Source: Oleiphilaceae bacterium
GTDB lineage: Bacteria; Pseudomonadota; Gammaproteobacteria; Pseudomonadales; Oleiphilaceae
Length of the DNA: 32,840 bases
Reading direction: 5' to 3'
Assembly: GCA_018334495.1 (NCBI GenBank)
Contig: JAGXLV010000027.1
Coordinates: 1-32,840, forward strand
The notes beneath the pieces were generated by a model. It saw only the letters and a list, made by a program, of their open reading frames with translations. It was not told where the DNA came from and searched no databases. Every line of letters begins with the position of its first letter. Positions within the stretch are counted from its first letter, which is position 1. Positions 28,001 to 32,840 of this stretch are shown piece by piece. The position numbers and the translations under genes are program-made.

Positions 28001-28932
28001 CGAAAACCAGCTACGAAATTCAGTCATTGCGCGACAACGCTCACTGTGCACAGGAAGAGTTCGACAATATCCTCAATACAGAGGACCCCGGTCTGACTGC
28101 CGATCTTACCTTTGACCCGCAGAAGGATGTAGCTGCGCCTTATATCAACACAGGCGTACGACCCCGGGTTGCGATTTTGCGAGAGCAGGGTGTCAACGGC
28201 CAGGTTGAGATGGCGGCGGCTTTTGACCGGGCCGGCTTTAATGCGGTTGACGTGCATATGAGCGACCTGCTCTCGGGTCGCGCCAATCTGGAGAGTTTTA
28301 AATCGCTGGTCGCCTGCGGTGGATTCTCTTACGGAGACGTGCTGGGTGCCGGCGGTGGCTGGGCCAAGTCGATTCTGTTTAACAGCCGTGTTAGGGATGA
28401 GTTTGAGGCGTTTTTCAAGCGCCCCGATACGCTGGCGCTTGGTGTTTGTAATGGCTGCCAGATGCTTTCCCAGATTCAGGAGTTGATTCCCGGCACCGAT
28501 CATTGGCCCAGGTTTGTAAGAAACCAATCCGAGCAATTCGAAGCTCGATTGGTTATGGCGGAGGTCCAGTCCTCACCGTCAGTATTTCTGAAGGGCATGG
28601 AGGGGTCGCGGATGCCGATTGCTGTGGCTCACGGCGAGGGTCGGGTGGAATTCGAACAGAAGGTGGACTCCAGTGTGCTGGCGGATTCGGCGCGGATTGC
28701 CCTGCGTTTCGTGGACAACAAGGGCCAGCCTACGGAGCGTTACCCATTCAACCCGAATGGTTCACAGGATGGTGTCACCGGGGTGACGACCGAGGACGGT
28801 CGCGTCACTATTCTGATGCCGCATCCGGAGCGCGTATTCCGTACCGCTCAATTTTCCTGGCATCCGGAGGCGTGGGGCGAGGATGGGCCCTGGCTGCGAA
28901 TGTTCCGGAACGCCCGGGCATGGTTGGGCTGA
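25027..28932 (+). CDS. purL: Phosphoribosylformylglycinamidine synthase PurL
   Basis: PurL makes FGAM from FGAR, glutamine and ATP, the fourth step of purine synthesis. The 1301 residues fit the large single-chain gammaproteobacterial form (E. coli 1295). It has an N-terminal domain, a linker and two AIR-synthase-like halves, with [15 protein letters not shown] (about 206-220) and [19 protein letters not shown]. The C-terminal glutaminase has the nucleophile C1141 in [10 protein letters not shown] and the H1266/E1268 pair in MPHPERVF, matching Salmonella C1135/H1260/E1262. It is divergent from mltF, as in Pseudomonas. A strong leader hairpin precedes it, and a 504-base gap with DnaA-box-like sequences follows. 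Confidence 0.98.
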   Translation: MLELRGAPALSPFRTEKLLERVQAAVQGVGHVYAEYMHFVDLDAPLSEPEEAILARLLSYGPSVPAEQPEGVLFLVVPRPGTLSPWSTKATDIALNCGLRKINRIERGIAYYVQSHKKLSLEQRERVAAMLSDRMTETVFHEMGGAELLFSRNEPRPLNRIAVLEGGEAALKEANKRLGLALADDEIEYLAQAFTRLKRDPTDVELMMFAQANSEHCRHKIFNASWDIDGESQPKSLFAMIKNTFEMSGEGVLSAYKDNASVIAGNRAGRFFPDSDTGVYGYHHEDIHILMKVETHNHPTAISPFAGAATGSGGEIRDEGATGRGSKPKAGLNGFSVSDLNLPGDRQPWEKDYGKPDRIASPLDIMIDGPVGAAAFNNEFGRPNLAGYFRTFEQKVPGAAGDEVRGYHKPIMIAGGLGNIRPGHVDKGSIPEGAKLIVLGGPAMLIGLGGGAASSMDSGASQENLDFASVQRDNPEMERRCQEVIDRCWQMGEETPICFIHDVGAGGLSNAMPELVKDGGRGGKFELRDIPNDEPGMSPVEIWCNESQERYVLAVTPGHLERFDEICRRERCPYAVVGEATEAHDLVLSDAYFDDRPVDLSMDVLFGKPPRMHRSVQRTSFVKPIFESSRVNLDEAVKRVLRLPSVGSKSFLITIGDRTITGLVARDQMVGPWQVPVSDVAVTASSFDRYCGEAMAVGERTPVATIDAPASGRMAVGEAITNLAAASINKLSDIRLSANWMAAAGHPGEDENLYETVKAVGMELCPALGICIPVGKDSMSMKTVWEDDSGAKKSVTSPLSLVISGFAPVADVRRTLTPRLRDDCGDTDLILVDLAAGQNRLGGSALAQVFSQVGAVAPDLDDPEDIIAFFAVIQGLNADDKLLAYHDRSDGGLFVTLAEMGFASHTGVDIKLDGLAEEPAQFAGELFNEELGAVIQVRREDTPFVLQQFSAAGLGEHTAVIGTLNDEDRMRFVFEGSYLLDYPRADLQRLWAKTSYEIQSLRDNAHCAQEEFDNILNTEDPGLTADLTFDPQKDVAAPYINTGVRPRVAILREQGVNGQVEMAAAFDRAGFNAVDVHMSDLLSGRANLESFKSLVACGGFSYGDVLGAGGGWAKSILFNSRVRDEFEAFFKRPDTLALGVCNGCQMLSQIQELIPGTDHWPRFVRNQSEQFEARLVMAEVQSSPSVFLKGMEGSRMPIAVAHGEGRVEFEQKVDSSVLADSARIALRFVDNKGQPTERYPFNPNGSQDGVTGVTTEDGRVTILMPHPERVFRTAQFSWHPEAWGEDGPWLRMFRNARAWLG

Positions 28933-29067
28933 TAGAAGCGTCCGGGATGGGGTTCGGCAGCGGTTTTGCCGAGTGCCGGAAAAACGTCGCGCCTCATCCC
29001 GTTTCGCGCCAAATTTCAAGCCCAAACTCTGCCTAAAATCGGGGTTTTTGACCTTGACTTATATTTT

Positions 29068-29076
29068 TTATGCACA
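29068..29076 (+). promoter_or_regulatory. DnaA box, TTATGCACA
   Basis: This is an exact match to the DnaA consensus TTATNCACA, at the edge of the A+T-rich stretch following purL. A single 9-mer of this type can occur by chance; the two further boxes about 190 bases away make it more notable. Confidence 0.5.
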
Positions 29077-29236
29077 TTTCCAGTGCGCACTTCTATGTTC
29101 TCCGCTCAAACTGCCAAGCAACGCTAAAATTTTAATTGCATTGTTTAAACTATTGAAATATAAAGGTAAATTCGTTTAGGTGAATTTGTCGCCAATTTGT
29201 CGGAAGCACTGCAATGACAGGGCTTTAGGGGCTCTA

Positions 29237-29279
29237 CACAAAAACTTTCCCCAGAGTTATCCACAGTTTTTGTGGGTAA
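29237..29279. promoter_or_regulatory. Paired DnaA boxes within two competing hairpins
   Basis: TTATCCACA (29257-29265, the strongest DnaA box) and TGTGGGTAA (29271-29279, the reverse of TTACCCACA) face each other across five bases and could pair as a 9-bp stem with one G-T. Independently, CACAAAAACT (29237-29246) and AGTTTTTGTG (29265-29274) are perfect 10-base reverse complements. The two folds share 29265-29274 and exclude each other. CAGAGTTATCCACAG (29252-29266) equals, from memory, the R4 box and flanks of E. coli oriC. Confidence 0.6.
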
Positions 29280-29436
29280 GTTGAAAATGCCCGTAAAGGT
29301 CTTAAGTTACGTAAAGTTGCTGCCTGTTTTTCGAGCTGGTGGCGGGCCGGATTGTGTGGCATTCGGTTAGTGGGGCATGATTGTTTGGCAGCAATCAGTT
29401 TTAGCTTTTTGAGCCTGGAACAGGAGCAAGGCGTAC

Positions 29437-29748
29437 ATGTTCAAACTGTGTTATTTCGTTCCGGAAAGCCATTTGGAATCGACCAAGGCTGCTTTATTCA
29501 TGGCCGGGGCAGGGCGAGTGGGTGATTATGACTCCTGCGCCTGGCAATGTGAGGGGCAGGGCCAGTTTCGTCCGCTCGCCGGTAGTCAACCGTTTCTGGG
29601 GCAGGAGGGCGCACTGGAGAGGGTCGATGAATACAAGGTGGAGCTGGTATGTGAGGGACATCTCATCGGTGCGGCTCTTGCGGCGCTTAAAAGCGCTCAT
29701 CCATACGAGGAGCCAGCGTATGAGGTGTTAAGGCTGGAAGCGATGTGA
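29437..29748 (+). CDS. NIF3/YqfO-like small protein (CutA-like fold)
   Basis: The 103-residue protein (MFKLCYFVPESHLESTKAAL...) matches the stand-alone form of the domain inserted in YqfO/NIF3 (DUF34) proteins. Diagnostic blocks are AGAGRVGDYDSCAWQ, a FRPLAGSQPFLGQ segment, VDEYKVELVC and the C-terminal SAHPYEEPAYEV. The fold is ferredoxin-like, related to CutA/PII, and probably binds metal or a small molecule; no reaction is established. CAGGAG and AAGG lie before the ATG. It is monocistronic, following the A+T-rich region and ended by a hairpin terminator that abuts the convergent NUDIX gene. Confidence 0.88.
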   Translation: MFKLCYFVPESHLESTKAALFMAGAGRVGDYDSCAWQCEGQGQFRPLAGSQPFLGQEGALERVDEYKVELVCEGHLIGAALAALKSAHPYEEPAYEVLRLEAM

Positions 29749-29766
29749 GAGTGCGCAAGCGAGGAG

Positions 29767-29797
29767 CGGGATGGCGATAGGGTCGCCGTCCCGGGTT
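29767..29797 (+). terminator. Hairpin terminator of the NIF3-like gene
   Basis: CGGGATGGCGA (29767-29777) pairs with TCGCCGTCCCG (29783-29793) over 11 positions, one of them a T-G wobble, around the loop TAGGG. GGTTTTA follows. The T-run is short, but stem and position, between two convergent genes, fit a rho-independent terminator. Confidence 0.65.
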
Positions 29798-30343
29798 TTA
29801 CCCCCGCCCAAGTGGATGGCGGATATTACTGACATGAAGGGGAAAGTGGTCGCGTTCCATATCCTCAATAAAGTGTTCGAGTGTTCGCTTCACTGTTGGA
29901 AAAGAGATTTCGTCCCAGGGAATCTTGTCCAGTTCAAACAGTTGTGTTTCCAGTGATTCGTCGCCGGCGCCAAAGTTACTGTCTTTCATCTCAGCCAGGT
30001 AAAACATGTGAACCTGGTCGATGTGGGGTACGTGAATGACTGTATAGAGGTGGCCAATTGTGACGTCGGCCAACGCCTCTTCAAGAGTTTCTCGTGCCGC
30101 GGCTTCGTCAGTTGTTTCTGTGTTTTCCATAAACCCCGCCGGTAAGGTCCAATAACCATAGCGAGGTTCAATGGCGCGGCGGCACAGAAGTATTTGTCTT
30201 TCCCAAACCGGCACTGTACCGGCGACGATGCGTGGATTTTGGTAATGGATGGTGTCGCAGTTCGGACATACAAATCGAGGCCGGTTGTCTCCCACGGGGA
30301 TCCGTTCTTCGACGGGATGACCGCAACTACTGCAATATTTCAT
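29798..30343 (-). CDS. Zinc-ribbon NUDIX hydrolase
   Basis: This is a 181-residue NUDIX protein with an N-terminal zinc ribbon (C4-S-S-C7 and C26-P-N-C29), as in NudC-related groups. The NUDIX box is GFMENTETTDEAAARETLEE (G70, E76, R84, E85, E88, E89). The usual glycine after EE is replaced (ALA), which is normal for this subgroup in Pseudomonas, as I recall. YWTLPAGFMEN and PHIDQVHMFYLAEM are typical of it. The substrate is unknown; nucleotide diphosphate derivatives are likely. It converges with the NIF3-like gene and is divergent from the CoA-pyrophosphatase-like gene. Confidence 0.92.
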   Translation of the reverse strand: MKYCSSCGHPVEERIPVGDNRPRFVCPNCDTIHYQNPRIVAGTVPVWERQILLCRRAIEPRYGYWTLPAGFMENTETTDEAAARETLEEALADVTIGHLYTVIHVPHIDQVHMFYLAEMKDSNFGAGDESLETQLFELDKIPWDEISFPTVKRTLEHFIEDMERDHFPLHVSNIRHPLGRG

Positions 30344-30520
30344 GAAAACCCCCGTATACTGGATTGGTGCTCAGGTCCCGCAGACTCCTGAGGTCTTGTC
30401 TGGTTGAGCTGTTTGCCGCAGGATACTGATTTATTCAGATCGAAGCGTAGTGTAACTGCCCGGATCCCTGGTGTCTCACCCCATCTTCATGAAGACAAAC
30501 GTCGAGTAAGGAGCGATGCT

Positions 30521-31099
30521 TTGCGCGAAATGCTGAGCAAATGTCTGGCGGGTTACGCTCCGCGTCAACTGGCACTGGACTATCCGGAAGCTGGTGTGCT
30601 TGTGCCCGTTACCGACAATAATGACCGACCAGAGATTATTTTCACGCTCCGGTCTGCCAAAATGAAAATTCACCGGGGCCAGGTAGCCTTTCCCGGTGGG
30701 CGTCGCGATCCCGAAGATGAATCATTACGTGAGACCGCGCTGCGTGAAACTCACGAAGAGATCGGCTTGCCGCCAGACCAGGTCAATATAGTTGCGCCTC
30801 TGAGTCAGGTCATGTCTCGTTACGGGATTCTGGTTACCCCTTATGTGGGGGTTGTCCCGGAAGCCTATCCTCTCAGCGCGAATCCCGACGAAATTGAAAG
30901 CATTTTTCGTGTGCCCATCGAGTTTTTCCTGGAGGACCGACGGGAAAGAACGGATGCGCTGAGCTTTCTGGATCATACGCTCTATGTTCCCTGCTACCAT
31001 TGGGAAAAATATCAGATATGGGGGCTGTCGGCGGTCATTCTGGTCGACTTCCTGAATGCAGTTTACGATATCGGCATCGACCTGCTTGAGCCGAAATAA
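30521..31099 (+). CDS. CoA pyrophosphatase-type NUDIX hydrolase (NudL-like)
   Basis: Members hydrolyse CoA and its derivatives to 3',5'-ADP and phosphopantetheine compounds. The frame opens at 30404, but the first 39 residues look unlike the family. AAGGAG (30508-30513) lies seven bases before an in-frame TTG at 30521. I take that TTG as the start, giving 192 residues, close to the usual length. The next ATG (30530) is 16 bases from the site, too far. The UPF0035 signature FTLRSAKMKIHRGQVAFPGG and the NUDIX core RETHEEIGL are both present. The gamma-carbonic anhydrase gene follows after nine bases, so they are co-transcribed. Confidence 0.87.
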   Translation: MREMLSKCLAGYAPRQLALDYPEAGVLVPVTDNNDRPEIIFTLRSAKMKIHRGQVAFPGGRRDPEDESLRETALRETHEEIGLPPDQVNIVAPLSQVMSRYGILVTPYVGVVPEAYPLSANPDEIESIFRVPIEFFLEDRRERTDALSFLDHTLYVPCYHWEKYQIWGLSAVILVDFLNAVYDIGIDLLEPK

Positions 31100-31108
31100 G
31101 GACTAACC

Positions 31109-31639
31109 ATGATCTATACGCTTGGAGACCGCGTACCTGAACTCCGGGGCGGACATCACTTTGTGGCGGATAATGCCACCGTCATTGGGAGCGTGTTGCT
31201 GGATGACCGCAGCAGCATCTGGTTTAACGTTGTGATTCGTGGCGATAACGATCTGATTACGATTGGCCCCGAAACCAATATCCAGGACGGTTCGGTTTTG
31301 CACACAGACGCCGGCGTCAAGCTTAGCCTGGGACGGGGCGTGACCGTTGGCCACAAGGCTATGCTGCACGGCTGCACGATCGGTGATTATTCCCTGATTG
31401 GCATCAACGCCGTGGTTCTTAACGGCGCGCGGATCGGCAGTCATTGCCTTATCGGCGCGAATACCCTGATTCCCGAAGGTATGGTAATACCGGACGGCTC
31501 TCTGGTTGTCGGGTCTCCGGGCAAAATCAAACGCGAGCTCAACGACGATCAGCAGAAGATGCTGGAGTTGAGCGCTGCTCACTATACCGAGAACGCCGCA
31601 CACTATCGCAAGGCACTAAAACCGTTGGAGGCGGACTGA
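31109..31639 (+). CDS. Gamma-class carbonic anhydrase family protein (YrdA-like)
   Basis: This is a 176-residue left-handed beta-helix protein with hexapeptide repeats ([36 protein letters not shown]). Metal-binding histidines H65 (SVLHTD), H82 (VGHKAM) and H87 (LHGCTI) are intact. Trimeric relatives bind zinc or iron; many YrdA-type members lack measurable carbonic anhydrase activity, so the reaction is uncertain. TAAGGA lies six bases before the ATG. It sits between the NudL-like gene and the DUF1289 gene with gaps of nine and two bases, an operon of three. Confidence 0.94.
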   Translation: MIYTLGDRVPELRGGHHFVADNATVIGSVLLDDRSSIWFNVVIRGDNDLITIGPETNIQDGSVLHTDAGVKLSLGRGVTVGHKAMLHGCTIGDYSLIGINAVVLNGARIGSHCLIGANTLIPEGMVIPDGSLVVGSPGKIKRELNDDQQKMLELSAAHYTENAAHYRKALKPLEAD

Positions 31640-31641
31640 AC

Positions 31642-31824
31642 ATGAGTATTGCTGACAAGGTGAGGTCACCCTGTGTGAGTATCTGTGTACTCGATGAGCA
31701 GGAGGTCTGTACCGGCTGCCAAAGAACAATAGATGAAATCATGGCCTGGTCCCGGATGTCCAATGACGAGCGTCGCGCCGTCCTGCAGAAAATCGGCGAT
31801 CGGGAGCGTCGCATAACGCTCTGA
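31642..31824 (+). CDS. DUF1289 small cysteine-rich protein
   Basis: The 60-residue protein has four cysteines arranged SPCVSIC (C11, C15) and VCTGC (C23, C26), followed by RTIDEIMAWSRMSNDERRAVL. This is the DUF1289 pattern and looks like a small metal-binding knuckle. GGAGG (31627-31631), inside the end of the carbonic anhydrase gene, serves as its ribosome site, and only two bases separate the genes. Function is unknown. Confidence 0.9.
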   Translation: MSIADKVRSPCVSICVLDEQEVCTGCQRTIDEIMAWSRMSNDERRAVLQKIGDRERRITL

Positions 31825-31920
31825 TCGCGGAAGGGCGCGGCTTGGGATACTGGTTGCAGCAGGGCAGCCTTTGTCATACGCCTTGCAAACGACAATTAAC
31901 AAACAGACAAGAGTACAAAC

Positions 31921-32840
31921 ATGACCAGCATTGGTACGCCATTGACCGACAGCGCGTTCAAAGTACTTTTATGCGGTGCCGGGGAGCTCGGTAAAGAAGT
32001 GGTCATTGAACTACAGCGATTGGGTGTCGAAGTGATTGCGATCGACCGTTATGCCAATGCTCCCGCAATGCAGGTAGCCCATCGGTCTCATATAGTGGAT
32101 ATGCTGGATACCAAAGCCCTGCGCCAAATCATCGAACTGGAGCAGCCGGATCTGATTGTTCCTGAAATAGAGGCCATTGCTACTTCTGAACTGGTAAAAC
32201 TGGAGGCCGAAGGCTTTCGCATCATTCCGACGGCTCGAGCAGTAAACCTGACCATGAATCGCGAGGGTATCCGCCGTCTTGCGGCTGAAGAACTCGGGCT
32301 TGCCACCTCGCCGTACAGTTTTGTGGAGTCACAGGATGATTTCACGAGTGCGGTTGCTGATATTGGCCTGCCCTGCGTGATCAAACCCGTGATGAGTTCG
32401 TCCGGCAAAGGCCAGAGCGTGATCCGGGAGGAGGCAGATTTAGAGTCGGCCTGGGATTACGCTCAGAGCGGTGGACGTGCCGGCAAAGGCCGGGTGATTG
32501 TCGAAGGTTTTGTTGAATTTGATTACGAGATAACGCTCTTGACTGTCCGCCATGTGGGTGGTGTCGCTTTTTGTGATCCGATTGGCCATCGCCAACAGGA
32601 TGGCGATTATCGTGAATCCTGGCAGCCGCAGGCAATGACAGACCTTGCCCTGAAAAGGGCCCGGGAAATGGCCGCCAAAGTTACAGAGAATCTTGGAGGG
32701 TACGGCGTCTATGGCGTTGAGCTGTTCATTAAAGCCGATGAGGTCTATTTTTCTGAGGTTTCTCCCAGGCCGCACGACACAGGACTGGTAACGCTCATGT
32801 CTCAGGACTTGTCGCAATTTGCGTTGCACGCCCGACCCCC
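31921..32840 (+). CDS. purT: Formate-dependent GAR transformylase PurT, 3' end cut by window
   Basis: PurT formylates glycinamide ribonucleotide using formate and ATP, the folate-free alternative to PurN in purine synthesis. The frame runs from the ATG at 31921 to the window edge, giving 306 of about 392 residues. Visible are [20 protein letters not shown] (about 16-35), the ATP-grasp segments [16 protein letters not shown] and [15 protein letters not shown], and the metal-binding block [22 protein letters not shown] at 31871-31876 could be a -35 element, but the -10 is poor. It is the second purine gene in the window, with purL about 3 kb away. Confidence 0.96.
   Translation, partial: MTSIGTPLTDSAFKVLLCGAGELGKEVVIELQRLGVEVIAIDRYANAPAMQVAHRSHIVDMLDTKALRQIIELEQPDLIVPEIEAIATSELVKLEAEGFRIIPTARAVNLTMNREGIRRLAAEELGLATSPYSFVESQDDFTSAVADIGLPCVIKPVMSSSGKGQSVIREEADLESAWDYAQSGGRAGKGRVIVEGFVEFDYEITLLTVRHVGGVAFCDPIGHRQQDGDYRESWQPQAMTDLALKRAREMAAKVTENLGGYGVYGVELFIKADEVYFSEVSPRPHDTGLVTLMSQDLSQFALHARP

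Larger units (their letters stand above)
28933..29436. other. A+T-rich intergenic region with DnaA-box-like sequences
   Basis: This 504-base gap after purL has no supported gene. Its first 100 bases have ordinary composition and include a weak 6-bp hairpin (28954-28972) without a T-run. Bases 29121-29170 contain only 10 G or C, 80% A+T, unlike the surroundings. TTATGCACA occurs at 29068, TTATCCACA at 29257 and the reverse of TTACCCACA at 29271. No GATC is seen. It could contain the promoter of the following small gene, a DnaA-binding locus, or an origin-like element. Confidence 0.7.

Noticed and set aside
28883..29179. Open reading frame of 98 codons spanning the purL end and the A+T-rich gap
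   Set aside because: It overlaps the purL glutaminase end in another frame, has no family resemblance, and its composition changes sharply at the gap.
30404..30520. N-terminal extension of the CoA-pyrophosphatase-like gene
   Set aside because: The TTG at 30404 has no ribosome site and the added residues do not resemble the family.

Overview
The window looks like core chromosome of a marine gammaproteobacterium of the Marinobacter/Pseudomonas type. Gene order supports this. pyrC beside motY, mtnA divergent from mtaD-ubiG-mupP-yciK, and mltF divergent from purL are all arrangements known from Pseudomonas and relatives. I see no rRNA, tRNA, insertion sequence, prophage, CRISPR array or obvious foreign island. 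Twenty-seven protein-coding genes are supported. The two at the ends, pyrC and purT, are cut by the window borders.

Layout. (1) 1-1865: pyrC (leftward) and motY, a flagellar stator-ring protein preceded by a near-perfect FliA (sigma-28) promoter. (2) 1885-5802: a leftward HDAC-family deacetylase divergent from a Pat/PatZ-like acyl-CoA-synthetase/GNAT protein acetyltransferase, a possible lysine acetylation/deacetylation pair. (3) 5799-7813: rdgC, a DUF2788 membrane peptide and yaaA, all leftward. (4) 7871-12917: a leftward cluster mtaD-ubiG-mupP-yciK-glutaredoxin-like gene (methylthioadenosine deamination, ubiquinone synthesis, murein recycling), with mtnA divergent. (5) 12947-19507: an XRE-like regulator, the periplasmic protease prc, and a fadB/fadA-type beta-oxidation pair, all leftward. 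(6) 19612-24584: a small ComFB-family protein with its own terminator, a large DUF349 coiled-coil protein, recX, and mltF. (7) 25027-32840: purL, a NIF3/YqfO-like small protein, two divergent NUDIX genes, a gamma-carbonic anhydrase, a DUF1289 zinc-finger-like peptide, and purT.

Between about 5.8 and 24.6 kb most genes run leftward, and from 25 kb onward most run rightward. The 504-base gap after purL (28933-29436) holds an 80% A+T block, three sequences matching or nearly matching the DnaA box TTATNCACA, and two mutually exclusive hairpins. This is the most unusual non-coding stretch in the window. Other non-coding signals are a 17-bp stem-loop just upstream of purL, a perfect 14-bp inverted repeat inside the start of mtnA, and a 10-bp-stem terminator whose loop contains the ComFB-family stop codon.

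I did not find a clearly new multi-gene system. The best leads are the DnaA-box region, the deacetylase/acetyltransferase pair, the purL leader hairpin, and the ComFB-family protein as a possible cyclic-di-GMP receptor.
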